From CAVUBL01 sp963837945 (GTDB taxonomy: Bacteria; Acidobacteriota; Thermoanaerobaculia; Multivoradales; DATKCC01), in contig CAWIQD010000026.1 in NCBI GenBank assembly GCA_963837945.1, positions 62,001-126,000 on the forward strand: a stretch of DNA of 64,000 bases. Direction: 5' to 3'. Made by a program: the position numbers and the translations under genes. How positions within the stretch are numbered: the first letter of the stretch is position 1; the number at the start of each line of letters is the position of its first letter. The notes under the pieces are model-generated. The model was not told the DNA's origin and did not search any database. It was given only the letters and a program-made list of their open reading frames with translations. This document shows, piece after piece, positions 55,412-64,000 of the stretch.

Positions 55412-57200
55412 CGATCCCGAAGTACTTCTCATAGAGGGCCTTGGCGATCGGCGCGGAGGCGTTCGAGCCATGGCCGCCGTGCTCGACGAAGACGACGACC
55501 ACCAGTTGCGGGTCGCCGGCGGGGGCGTAGGAGGCGAACCAGGCGTGGTCGCGCAGCGCGAAGGGCAGATCGGCGTTGTTGCGGCGTGCGCTCTGCGCCA
55601 CCACCTGGACGGTGCCGGTCTTGCCGGCGATGTCGATCTCGCGCAGGCGCGAGGCGCCGGCCGTGCCGCCCGGGGCGTTGACCACGGCCCACAGGCCATC
55701 GCGCACGGCGTCGAGGACGCCCCCCGGCAGGCCCAGCTCGTCGGCGTCCTCGGGGCTCTCTTCGCCCGCCGCATCGGCTTCCTCGTCGACGCGCAGGTGG
55801 GGGGTCACCTTGCGCCCGCCGTTGGCCACCGCCGCCATCATGGTGGCGACCTGGAGGGGCGTGACCAGGAGCGGCCCCTGGCCGATCGCGACCGAGATCG
55901 TCTCGCCGGGGTACCAGGGGTGCTTGCGCACCGCCAGGCTCCAGCCCGAGTCGGGCACGAGGCCCTTCTTCTCGCCCTCGAGCTCGACGCCCGTTCGCTC
56001 TCCGAGGCCGAAGAGGCGGGCGTAGCGCGCGATCCGGTCGACTCCCAGCCCCTTGCCGACGTTGTAGAAGAAGATGTCGCACGATCCCTTGAGGGCCTCG
56101 CGCACGTTCACCCGGCCGTGGCCGGCGGGCCGCCAGCAGCGGAAGCTGCGACCGTAGATCACCGTCGAGCCGGTGCAGTTGAAGGTCGAGCTCTGGTCGA
56201 TCACGCCCTCGGCGAGCCCCGCCGCCGCCATGACCACCTTGAACACCGAGCCGGGCGAGAAGGTGTTCTGGATGGCGCGGTCCTGGAGCGGGTTGTTGGG
56301 CTCCGCCAGGATCTCCTGCCACTCGGCCTGGCTCACCCCCCAGGCGAGGAGGTTCGAGTTGTAGGAGGGCGCGGAGTAGAGCGCGCGGATCGCGCCATTG
56401 CGCGGATCGAGCGCCACGACCGCGCCCACCTTGTCGCTCATCAGGCGCGCCGCCTCCTGCTGCAGGTCGAGGTCGAGGGTGAGGTGGAGCGGCAGGCCGG
56501 GCTCCGCCTTCTTGCGCTGGTACTCCTCGAGCACCCGGCCACGGCTGTCGACGACCACCACCCGCTCGCCGTCCTGGCCGCGGAGCCGGAGGTCGTAGGT
56601 GCGTTCGATCCCCTTCTTGCCCACCAGGTCACCGGCCTCGTAGAGCCCGTCGCCGTCGGCGATCTCCTCGGGCGAGGCCTCGCCCAGGTAGCCGAGCACG
56701 TGGGCGGTGCGCGGGCCGTGGCGGTAGAGCCGCAGGTGGCGCACGTCGATCTCGAACTCGGGGTGCTCGAGGCGCTTGGCCTCGAAGCGGCCGACCTGGC
56801 CCAGGTCGAGGTTCGCCGCCACCAGGGCGGGCTTGTAGGCCGGTCCCTGGCCGGCGCGATCGATCGCCGCCTGGAGCTCGGCCTCGGGCCGGTCGAGGAT
56901 CCGGGCGGCGAAGGCGACGCTCGCGTCGAAGTCGGCGGTGCGGCTGCGGTCGATCAGGAGGTCGTAGGAGGGAACGTTTTCCACCAGCAGGCGTCCCTTG
57001 CGGTCGTAGATCAGGCCGCGCGGGGCGCGGATCGGGAGCTTGCGGAGCCGGTTGTTCTCGGCCAGCTCCCGGTAGTAGTCGCCGTGGACGATCTGGACCG
57101 ACCAGAAGCTGGTCCCGATCAACACCAGCAGGGTCGCGGCCACCGCCACCAGCAGGCGGACGCGCCGGACCAGGTCTTCTCGGTGCTCGCGGACTTGCAT
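55398..57200 (-). CDS. mrdA: Penicillin-binding protein 2 (elongation transpeptidase)
   Basis: This 600-residue protein has one N-terminal membrane anchor (LLVAVAATLLVLIGTSFW). The dimerisation/pedestal domain starts RAPRGLIYDRKGRLLVENVP. The transpeptidase domain has active-site SPGSVFK, SCD in KGSCDIFFYNVG and KTGT in IAGKTGTVQ. These are class B PBP2 features. It cross-links peptidoglycan in the elongasome with RodA, encoded next. Confidence 0.96.
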   Translation of the reverse strand: MQVREHREDLVRRVRLLVAVAATLLVLIGTSFWSVQIVHGDYYRELAENNRLRKLPIRAPRGLIYDRKGRLLVENVPSYDLLIDRSRTADFDASVAFAARILDRPEAELQAAIDRAGQGPAYKPALVAANLDLGQVGRFEAKRLEHPEFEIDVRHLRLYRHGPRTAHVLGYLGEASPEEIADGDGLYEAGDLVGKKGIERTYDLRLRGQDGERVVVVDSRGRVLEEYQRKKAEPGLPLHLTLDLDLQQEAARLMSDKVGAVVALDPRNGAIRALYSAPSYNSNLLAWGVSQAEWQEILAEPNNPLQDRAIQNTFSPGSVFKVVMAAAGLAEGVIDQSSTFNCTGSTVIYGRSFRCWRPAGHGRVNVREALKGSCDIFFYNVGKGLGVDRIARYARLFGLGERTGVELEGEKKGLVPDSGWSLAVRKHPWYPGETISVAIGQGPLLVTPLQVATMMAAVANGGRKVTPHLRVDEEADAAGEESPEDADELGLPGGVLDAVRDGLWAVVNAPGGTAGASRLREIDIAGKTGTVQVVAQSARRNNADLPFALRDHAWFASYAPAGDPQLVVVVFVEHGGHGSNASAPIAKALYEKYFGIDAGT

Positions 57201-57205
57201 GCTCG

Positions 57206-57715
57206 CTAGAGACGGATCTTCGACGCCCTGCGGCGGCGGGAGACCTCGCGCAGGTCGCGGAACCGGCCGCCGAGGCTGAAGAGCAGGGCGCCGGCCACGC
57301 CGTTGACCACGGCCTCGATCAACACCCAGAGAGGCTCGGGGGGCTCGGGGTCGGTGAAGAGGTAGGCCAGCACCACCAGCGTCGCCGCCTGGAGAAGCGT
57401 CGCCAGCGCCACCGTCACCAGCACGGCACCCGGACTCGCCAGGTCCAGGCGCTGTCCCGCGCGGGCGACCGCGTACCCGACCATCGTATCAGCGAAGCCG
57501 TGGAGGCCGTAGAGCCGGCCGGAGAGGGCGTCCTGGATCAGCCCCGCCCCCAGGCCGCCCGCCAGACCGGCGAGGCTGCTCGCGTCGAGCGCGTTGAGCA
57601 CCACGACCACCAGGAACAGGTCGAGGACCCGCGGCAGGTCGGGCAGCAGCCAGACCCCCACCAGGTGGACCCCCAGCGCGGCCGCCAGGCCGAGGACGAA
57701 CCTAAGGGCGCGCAA
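57206..57715 (-). CDS. mreD: Rod-shape-determining protein MreD
   Basis: This 169-residue, very hydrophobic protein has about five membrane segments (FVLGLAAALGVHLVGVWLLP, VLDLFLVVVVLNALDASSL) and the MreD pattern GLGAGLIQDALSGRLYGLHG. Its start overlaps the mreC end by 14 bases and its end is 6 bases before mrdA. It links MreC to the membrane elongation machinery. Confidence 0.92.
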   Translation of the reverse strand: MRALRFVLGLAAALGVHLVGVWLLPDLPRVLDLFLVVVVLNALDASSLAGLAGGLGAGLIQDALSGRLYGLHGFADTMVGYAVARAGQRLDLASPGAVLVTVALATLLQAATLVVLAYLFTDPEPPEPLWVLIEAVVNGVAGALLFSLGGRFRDLREVSRRRRASKIRL

Positions 57716-58541
57716 CGGCCTCGTTCTCCTTGAGCGCCTCGGGCACCGCCTGGCGCTCCAGCAGGTAGACCCGGTCGAGCATGGCGAAGTCGACGGCGGG
57801 AGTGACCACGACGTTCCGAAACAGCTCGCCCCCCGCCGCGACTTCCGCCACCGTGCCGATCGGAATGCCGCGCGGGTAGATTCCGTCGGTGCCGGCGGTC
57901 AGCACCCGGTCACCGCGCTCGACCGACGCCTGGAGCGGCACGTAGTCGAGCTCCAGGCCTTCGTTGCCGCCGCGCACCAGCGCCTGGCGCCGGGTGCGCT
58001 CGATCACCGCCGAGGCCGCGGCCGCGCGGTCGGTGATCAGTTGCACCTTGGCGTAGGAGCCCGCGACCAGGATCACCCGCCCGACCAGGCCCGCGGGGGT
58101 GATCACCGGCTCGTCCTCGTGCGCCGGGAGCTCGCCGACGTAGAGGATCAAGGTACGAAGCCACGAGGAGTGGTCGAGGTAGACGACCTCGGTCGGCCGC
58201 AAGCGGCCGGGGACCTGCGGCGTGTAGTCGAGCGCCGCCGCCAGGCGCTCGCGCTCCTCCTCGACGTTGCGCAGGCGGAAGAGCTCGAGCTCCAGGTCCT
58301 CGACCCGACCCTGGAGCCGCCGGTTCTCGGCCTTGAGGTCACCGCGGGTGCGCAGCGAGCGCCCGATGTCCTCGGCCGAGCCGAAGAGGCCGGCGACCAG
58401 GCGGCCGATCGGGCCCACCAGGCGCAGCGCGGTCTGCTCGAGGAGGCTCGTGCCGCCTTCCCCGCGCACCTGGGAGGCGAGGAGCAGCAGCTGGAGGGCG
58501 AGCACCAGCACCAGCAGCCAGACGGTGTGGCGCTCTTTCAC
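57702..58541 (-). CDS. mreC: Rod-shape-determining protein MreC
   Basis: The GTG start at 58541 lies 2 bases after the mreB stop, and GAGGTGAAAG provides ribosome binding. It gives 279 residues: an N-terminal membrane anchor (VWLLVLVLALQLLLLASQ), a coiled coil (LKAENRRLQGRVEDLELELF) and the beta-barrel domains with ALVRGGNEGLELDYVPLQA and DRVLTAGTDGIYPRGIPIGTV split across the C-terminal half. A periplasmic scaffold of the elongasome. Confidence 0.95.
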   Translation of the reverse strand: MKERHTVWLLVLVLALQLLLLASQVRGEGGTSLLEQTALRLVGPIGRLVAGLFGSAEDIGRSLRTRGDLKAENRRLQGRVEDLELELFRLRNVEEERERLAAALDYTPQVPGRLRPTEVVYLDHSSWLRTLILYVGELPAHEDEPVITPAGLVGRVILVAGSYAKVQLITDRAAAASAVIERTRRQALVRGGNEGLELDYVPLQASVERGDRVLTAGTDGIYPRGIPIGTVAEVAAGGELFRNVVVTPAVDFAMLDRVYLLERQAVPEALKENEAVARP

Positions 58542-58542
58542 C

Positions 58543-59568
58543 TCAGCGGATCGAGACCTTGCGCAGGAGGTCCATGTCCTGGAGCACCGCTCCCGTGCCG
58601 AGCACCACCGAGGCGAGCGGATCCTCGGCGAGGACCACCGGCAGCCCGGTCTCGTCGCGCAGGCGGTGATCGAGGTTGCGCAGCATGGCACCGCCGCCCG
58701 AGAGCACGATCCCCTTGTCCATGATGTCGGCCGAGAGCTCGGGAGGCGTGCGCTCGAGGGCCATCTTGACCGCTTCGACGATGGTCTGGACCGGCTCGGC
58801 CAGCGCCTCGCGGATCTCGGCGTCGGAGATCGTCAGGGTCTTGGGCACGCCTTCGACCAGGTCGCGGCCCTTGATCTCCATCGTGATCTCCTCCTTGAGC
58901 GGGTAGGCCGAGCCGATCTCCATCTTGATCAGCTCGGCGGTGCGCTCGCCGATCAGGAGGTTGTACTTGCGCTTCAGGTACTGGATGATCGCCACGTCCA
59001 TCTCGTTGCCGGCCACCCGCACCGAGCGGCTGTAGACGGTGCCGGCGAGCGAGATCACGGCGACGTCGGTGGTGCCGCCGCCGATGTCGACGATCATGTT
59101 TCCCGACGGCTCGGTGATCGGCAGCCCGGCGCCGATCGCGGCCATCATCGCCTGCTCGACGAGGAACACCTCGGAGGCGCCGGCGCGCATCGCCGAGTCC
59201 TTGACCGCGCGCTTCTCGACCTGCGTGATCTCCGACGGCACGCCGATGACGATGCGCGGATGGACCACCATCTTGCGGCCGTGCGCCTTTTTGATGAAGT
59301 ACTCGAGCATCCGCTCGGTCACCTCGAAGTCGGCGATCACACCGTCCTTCATCGGCCGGATGGACTCGATGTTGCCCGGCGTGCGGCCGAGCATCTCCTT
59401 GGCTTCGCTGCCCACGGCCTCGATGCGGTTGGTGAGCTTGTTGATCACCACCACCGAGGGCTCGCGGACCACGATGCCCTGATTCTTGGCGAACACCAAG
59501 GTGTTGGCCGTCCCGAGGTCGATGGCCAGGTCCTTGGAGAAGTAGCGGAGGATCGAAGCTAGCGGCAT
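58543..59568 (-). CDS. mreB: Actin-like cell-shape protein MreB
   Basis: This 341-residue protein has the phosphate-1 loop DLAIDLGTANTLVF, MVVHPRIVIGVPSEIT, phosphate-2 NMIVDIGGGTTDVAVIS and the adenosine motif GIVLSGGGAMLRNLD. It forms membrane filaments that place cell-wall synthesis, so the cell is probably rod-shaped. It is first in the rod operon; GGGGAG precedes the ATG. The ~130 bases between it and the next gene carry no clear feature. Confidence 0.98.
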   Translation of the reverse strand: MPLASILRYFSKDLAIDLGTANTLVFAKNQGIVVREPSVVVINKLTNRIEAVGSEAKEMLGRTPGNIESIRPMKDGVIADFEVTERMLEYFIKKAHGRKMVVHPRIVIGVPSEITQVEKRAVKDSAMRAGASEVFLVEQAMMAAIGAGLPITEPSGNMIVDIGGGTTDVAVISLAGTVYSRSVRVAGNEMDVAIIQYLKRKYNLLIGERTAELIKMEIGSAYPLKEEITMEIKGRDLVEGVPKTLTISDAEIREALAEPVQTIVEAVKMALERTPPELSADIMDKGIVLSGGGAMLRNLDHRLRDETGLPVVLAEDPLASVVLGTGAVLQDMDLLRKVSIR

Positions 59569-59698
59569 GGTCTCCCCGGCTCTCGAGGGGCATCAGGCGC
59601 CCGGCCGTTGTGGTTCAGCTGCGACATTTCAGAAGAGTCGGCGACGAGTCGACCGGCGCGTCTCGCACGAGCCGTCGACCGGCCGGAGCAGGCGCCGA

Positions 59699-61138
59699 CT
59701 AGAGGATCTCCACGAACACCCGGGGGCTGAGCACCGTCTCGTTGCCCCCGGAGTCGCGGGCCCGAACCTCGATGAAGCTCCAACCTTCCTTGGTGATCTG
59801 GATCGGCTTGGTGAACGTGCCGTCCGCCGCGACCTGGACCGGCTCACCGTTGATCTCCACGACGGACCCCGGCTCGGTCCTGCCTCCGACGATGAAGATA
59901 CTACCGTACGCTTTGATCTCCGCGAGCTCGAGTTTCGGCGGCTCGCGGTCGCCCGTCGCCGGGTCGCGGCGGAAGCTCGAGACGCGGAACCCCCGGGCGG
60001 CGCTCCACGGGCCGCGCACGCCGTTGGCGGCGACCGCCGCCACGCGCCAGAAGAACGAGCCCTCGCCACGCAGCCCGAGCGTCGCCTCGGTCTTCTTGCG
60101 GTCGTCGGCTTCGATCAGGTTGTCGACGAACAGGTGGTTCGAAGAGATCTCGAGCGCGTAGCCGGACGCCTCATCGACCGGCTCCCACGAGAGCACCGTG
60201 CTCTGGGTGCGCTCGAGCGAGAAGTCGGAGTTGTCCTCCGGCGTCATGAGCGCCGGCGCGGCGGGCAGCGACTCCGGCTCGGACAGCTTGCCGGCGGCGT
60301 GGACCACCTGCTCGAGAGCGCCGACCTCGCGGTGCTCGCCGCTCGAGGAGTCGACCTTCATGCCGCCGCGGATCGAGGCGAAGCGGGCGGTCTTCGACCC
60401 GGCGTCATAGCTGACCGTGGCCTCCGAGTCGCTGTCGACCCGGGCTTCGGCCTCGGGGACCGAGACCTTGCTTCCCCGCTTCGAGGTGTTCAAGTTCACC
60501 CAGCCGTAGTCCATGCGGATCGCCTGCTCGCCCGGCAGGCCGGAGCTCGACCGGCTCCGGAAGACGACGAGCTGGGTGTCCGGGCGGGCGGTGTAGAGGG
60601 TGCCGTCCGAGAACACGATCTCGGCCGAGCCGTTCGCGCCGGTCTTGACGTGGTCGCCGACGTAGAGCACCAGGCGGGACCGCGCCTCCAGCCACTCCCC
60701 GCCATCGCCGCGGCGGTACTCGACTCGGCCCTGGACCGAGATGAACTGCGCTTGCCCGGCGCCGCCCTCGTGGCCGCCCGAGGCATCGAGGATCCCCAGC
60801 AAGAGGCGGTAGCTCTGTTGGGCCTTCTCGAGGGCGACGGCGAACTGCCGGGCGCCGTACGCGGCGGTGGCGGCGTTCAGGCTCTCGAGCGCGCTCTGGT
60901 ACTGGCTGCGGTTGGCCTGCAGGACGTCGTCGCCCTGGATCCGGCCGAGCTGGGTGCGCGCGTCGCGGATGGTGCTCGCCGCCCGCCGGTCGAGGTCGTT
61001 GCGCTCCCAGGCGCGGTACCCGAAGAACCCGCCGGCGACGAGCGCCGCCAGCACCAGCACCACCGTCCAGGCCCTCAGCGTGTCGACCGACACGAGGTAC
61101 CAATCCCGGCGCTTGGTGTCGATTTGCGGGCGTTCCAC
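59699..61138 (-). CDS. FecR-domain membrane-anchored protein
   Basis: This 479-residue protein has a GTG start and one membrane helix near residues 25-42 (AWTVVLVLAALVAGGFFG). A helical stalk precedes a FecR-type beta domain (ISVQGRVEYRRGDGGEW, VGDHVKTGANGSAEIVFSDG). Fibronectin/Ig-like segments follow (TVLSWEPVDEASGYALEIS, FFWRVAAVAANGV), with a final PGSVVEINGEPVQVAADGTF module. It would sit in the periplasm or on the surface. No sigma factor or TonB receptor is adjacent, so it is not a classical FecR regulator. Confidence 0.85.
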   Translation of the reverse strand: MERPQIDTKRRDWYLVSVDTLRAWTVVLVLAALVAGGFFGYRAWERNDLDRRAASTIRDARTQLGRIQGDDVLQANRSQYQSALESLNAATAAYGARQFAVALEKAQQSYRLLLGILDASGGHEGGAGQAQFISVQGRVEYRRGDGGEWLEARSRLVLYVGDHVKTGANGSAEIVFSDGTLYTARPDTQLVVFRSRSSSGLPGEQAIRMDYGWVNLNTSKRGSKVSVPEAEARVDSDSEATVSYDAGSKTARFASIRGGMKVDSSSGEHREVGALEQVVHAAGKLSEPESLPAAPALMTPEDNSDFSLERTQSTVLSWEPVDEASGYALEISSNHLFVDNLIEADDRKKTEATLGLRGEGSFFWRVAAVAANGVRGPWSAARGFRVSSFRRDPATGDREPPKLELAEIKAYGSIFIVGGRTEPGSVVEINGEPVQVAADGTFTKPIQITKEGWSFIEVRARDSGGNETVLSPRVFVEIL

Positions 61139-61175
61139 GGCGTCCGATCTCGAAGATCGTCAATATACCAGCAGC

Positions 61176-61204
61176 TTGCCCGCCGGGGCCCGGGTTGTTA
61201 GAGT
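61176..61204 (+). promoter_or_regulatory. Possible sigma-70 promoter for the PpiD-like gene
   Basis: TTGCCC (61176-61181), 17-base spacer, TAGAGT (61199-61204), about 97 bases before the ATG at 61301. Confidence 0.45.
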
Positions 61205-61300
61205 GCGGGATTCCTCCCCCATGGCCGGGGGTGAGAGAGCACGTATGCCCTACCGGGCCCCGGGGTGCCGTTCCGGAGGGTGAAAGGAGATCCGACGGCC

Positions 61301-63254
61301 ATGCTCAAAGTCTTTCGCGACAACCTGAAGAACCTCGCCTGGATCCTGTGGCTGGTGATCGCGGTCTTCATCCTCCTGGTGTTCGTCGACTTCGGCCGCG
61401 CCAGCCGGGCTCCGCAGGCCACGAACGCCGCCGCCTCGGTCGGCGATCACGAGGTGACGTGGGCCGAGTTCAAGCGCGGCGACCAGTCCCTCGAGGCGCG
61501 CTATCGCCAGATCTACGGCGAGCAGTTCACCCCCCAGCTCGCCGAGCAGCTCCAGCTCAAGCGGCAGGCGATCGAGCAGCTCCTGAACGATTCGATCCTC
61601 CTCGAAGAAGCCCGCCGCCTCGGCCTGCGCGTCACCGACAAGGAGCTGCGCGACAAGCTCCTGTCGATCCCGGGCTTCACCGACGAGCAGGGACGCTTCT
61701 TGAGCGAGGAGATCTACCAGCGGGTCGCCCAGGCGAACGGCTACCGGAGCCCGGCCGACCTCGAGGCCGCGGTGCGCCGCGACATGCTGCTCGAGAAGCT
61801 CCGCGACGTGCTCTCCGAGACGATCTACGTCACCGACGCCGAGGTCGAGCAGTCCTACCGGGAGGACGTCGAGCGGGCGAAGATCCGCTACGTCCAGCTT
61901 CCCCGGACGCAGTTCGCCCAGGAGGCCCACGCCGACCAGGCCGCCCTCCGGAGCTACTACGACGCCCACAAGGAAGAGCTTCCGCCTCCCGGAGCAGCGG
62001 GTGATCGACTACCTGCTGGTCGACAAGGCGGCGCTGCGCAACACGCTCGAGATCGGCGACCAGGACCTGCGCGCCTACTACCAGGCCCATCAGGACGAGT
62101 TCAGCCGCGAGGAGCAGGTGCGGGCGCGCCACATCCTGCTGCGCACCGGCGACGACCGCACCGAGGCCGAAGCCAAGGCGGAGCTCGAGAAGATCGAGAG
62201 CCGCATCGAGGGCGGCGAGGACTTCGCCGCGATCGCGCGCGAGGTCTCGGAGGACCCGGGAAGCGCCAAGCAGGGCGGCGACCTCGGCTTCTTCGGCAAG
62301 GGCCGGATGACGCCGGAGTTCGAGAAGGCCGCGTTCGGTGCCGAGAAGGGCCAGCTCGTCGGTCCGGTGACCACTCCCTTCGGCGTCCACCTGATCCAGG
62401 TCACCGACCGCCGCGAGGGCGGCACGATCCCGTTCGAGGAGGCCCGCCAGAGCGTGCGCAACCGGCTCGCGGCCGAGCGGGTCGACCAGGCGGCCCAGGA
62501 CCTCGCCGGGACGCTGCGCAAGAAGGTGGCCGACGCCCCGCAAGCCGACAAGGTCTCGACCATGCGCCAGCTCGCCCAGGAGAACAAGGCGGCGATCTTC
62601 GCCACCTCGCCGCCCTTCGGGCAGGGCGACGTGGTCCCCGGCATCGGGCGCTCGCCGGCGCTCGGCGAGGCCGTCTTCGCGCTCGACCAGGGCAAGCTCG
62701 CCGACGGCACGATCGACACGCCGCGCGGTCCGATGATCGTCCGCCTGGCGGAGGTCGAGGCGCCGCGCCTGCCGCCCCTCTCGGACGTCGAGCCGAAGGT
62801 GCGCCGCGAGGTCGAGCGCTCCCGCGAGCAGGAGCTCGCCACCCAGAAGCTCGCCGCGGTCAAGAAGGCGGTCGAGGAGGGCCAGAGCCTCGACGAGGCC
62901 GCCCAGGGGCTGGGTGCCCAGGTGACCGAGAGCGCCGAGTTCGGCAAGAACGACCCGATCCAGGGGGTCGGGCTGGTGCCCGAAGTCAACCAGGCCGCGC
63001 TCGCGGCCTCGGAGGGCACCGTGATCGGACCCGTCGCGACCGGGCAGGGCGCGCTCTTGGCACAGGTCACCGAGCGCAAGGGGTTCGACGCCGCCGAGTT
63101 CGCCAAGCGCAAGGACCAGATCCGCGAGCAGGTCGCCCAGCAGCGCATGGGCCGGTTGCTCTCGTCGCTCATCCAGGAGCGGCGGCGCCAGGAAGGGGTT
63201 TGGTACAGCGATGAGCTCGTCGAGCAGCTCAACGCCGCGAACAAGGCCTCGTAG
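61301..63254 (+). CDS. PpiD/SurA-type peptidyl-prolyl isomerase, with a one-base frameshift
   Basis: ATG 61301 lies behind AAAGGAGAT. It has one N-terminal membrane anchor (LAWILWLVIAVFILLVFVDF) and a SurA-like chaperone region (VTWAEFKRGDQSLEARY, LLNDSILLEEARRLGLRVTD). Near 61980 the frame breaks (HKEEL, then PPPG instead of FRLPEQRVIDYLLV). Removing one base gives 650 residues. The second part holds a parvulin domain (VRARHILLRTGDDRTEAEAK, GGDLGFFGKGRMTPEFEKAA). It would help outer-membrane or exported proteins fold. A real mutation or a sequencing error could explain the break. Confidence 0.85.
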
Positions 63255-64000
63255 CCCCGAGACCCGCGCGGTCCACGCCGGCGAGGCGGGGCGCTCGCCG
63301 CGCCCCGCGGCCGGTGCGGCGATCTACCAGACCGCGCCCTTCGTCTTCGCCGACTCGGGCGAGCTCGACCGGGCTTTCGCGGAGGGCGGGCGCGACGCCG
63401 TCTACTCGCGGCAGGGCAATCCGACGGTGCGCTCGGCCGAGGAGAAGCTCGCGGCTCTCGAAGGCGCCCAAGACGCGGTCGCCTTCGCCTCCGGCCTGGC
63501 CGCGATCTCTGGAGCCCTCTCGAGCCTCCTCGTCTCGGGCGACCGGCTGCTCGCCGCCGGCGACCTCTACGGCGGCACCCACGCCTGGCTCGCCTGGCTC
63601 GGGCGCCGGCATCCGGAGATCGTGGTCGACACGGTGCCGCTGGCCGGCCTCCTCGAGCGCCTCGCCGACCCGGCGGCGCCGGCTCCCCGGGCGGTCCTCG
63701 CCGAGAGCCCGAGCAACCCGCTGCTCGCGTGCTGCGATCTCGCCGCCCTCGCCGCCGCGAGCCACGACCGGGGCGCCCTGCTGCTGGTCGACAACACCTT
63801 CGCGACCCCGGCCCTCCAGACCCCCCTCGCCCTGGGCGCCGACCTCGTGCTCCACAGCGCCACCAAGTACCTGGGCGGCCACAGCGACGTGACCGGCGGC
63901 TTCGTCGCCGGCTCCGGCGAGCTCCTGGGGCCGGTGCGCGAGACGCTGGTGCTGGGAGGCGGCTGCCTCGACCCCCACGCGGCGTTTCTGCTCTCGCGCG
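63211..64000 (+). CDS. Trans-sulfuration PLP enzyme (cystathionine gamma-synthase/gamma-lyase family), 3' end outside the window
   Basis: The ATG at 63211 overlaps the end of the PpiD-like gene by 44 bases and the frame stays open to the window edge (263 codons seen). It has TRAVHAGEAGR, IYQTAPFVFADSGELDRAF, YSRQGNPTVRSAEEKLAALE, SGLAAISGALSSLL, the PLP-stacking region YGGTHAWL, LLVDNTFATPALQ, and the PLP lysine at residue 219 in HSATKYLGGHSDVTGG. This identifies the Cys/Met metabolism PLP family. Which reaction it carries out (synthase, lyase, sulfhydrylase) cannot be decided from this part. Confidence 0.92.
   Translation, partial: MSSSSSSTPRTRPRSPETRAVHAGEAGRSPRPAAGAAIYQTAPFVFADSGELDRAFAEGGRDAVYSRQGNPTVRSAEEKLAALEGAQDAVAFASGLAAISGALSSLLVSGDRLLAAGDLYGGTHAWLAWLGRRHPEIVVDTVPLAGLLERLADPAAPAPRAVLAESPSNPLLACCDLAALAAASHDRGALLLVDNTFATPALQTPLALGADLVLHSATKYLGGHSDVTGGFVAGSGELLGPVRETLVLGGGCLDPHAAFLLSR

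Overview
The window is high-GC bacterial DNA. Several features fit the Acidobacteriota, perhaps a Thermoanaerobaculia-like lineage: a GWxTD-domain lipoprotein, the tail of an acidobacterial-type MacB/FtsX permease, an HEXXH M49-like lipoprotein, and carboxypeptidase-regulatory-like secreted proteins. This placement is inferred from gene content; there is no rRNA to confirm it.

Bases 1-9900 are an accessory island. It opens with the 3' end and terminator of a gene whose full-length paralogue lies at 7772-8410. Next come a small nucleotidyltransferase pair, a frameshifted DUF433 antitoxin-like gene with a stump of its DUF5615 toxin, and a two-gene putative defence unit (2026-7195). The first protein of that unit joins a TerB-like region, four SAP-like motifs and a DUF2791 (BrxD/SngB-type) P-loop ATPase; the second is a DEAD/H helicase. 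It looks like a fused, two-gene relative of the three-gene Shango system. A membrane protein overlaps the helicase end. The island closes with a VapBC-type module whose toxin gene is split by a 272-bp inverted-repeat element with a CTAG target duplication, and then a permease remnant.

Bases 9750-15609 (minus strand) hold a tripartite RND efflux operon (outer-membrane channel, adaptor, pump). Then come tRNA-Asn, a 65-bp tandem repeat array and core information-processing genes: rpoD, dnaG, mutS2 and rpsU. From 22.7 to 31.4 kb lie a SmpA-like lipoprotein, an acidic GAF-like protein, a lytic transglycosylase (frameshifted), tRNA-Met, a coiled-coil zinc-ribbon protein, a YggS-type PLP protein and hutI. 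From 31.4 to 41.7 kb lie an M49-like lipoprotein, an EVE protein, an ECF sigma factor, a GWxTD lipoprotein, a DUF3467 protein, a polysaccharide-type ABC exporter, a LivK-like binding protein and a YfhO-like membrane protein.

Bases 41.9-50.1 kb encode an M16 peptidase pair and a set of secreted-protein genes with several frameshifts. Bases 50.5-59.6 kb are the rod-shape operon mreB-mreC-mreD-mrdA-rodA-rng, ending in an unusual predicted kinase-glycosidase fusion. The window ends with a FecR-domain protein, a PpiD-like chaperone (frameshifted) and the start of a trans-sulfuration PLP enzyme.

At least six genes, including conserved ones, are broken by single-base indels. This suggests consensus errors in the assembly as well as real decay in the accessory parts. 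A palindromic intergenic repeat occurs at 29.9 kb and twice at 50.2-50.4 kb, each time in strongly G-skewed sequence.
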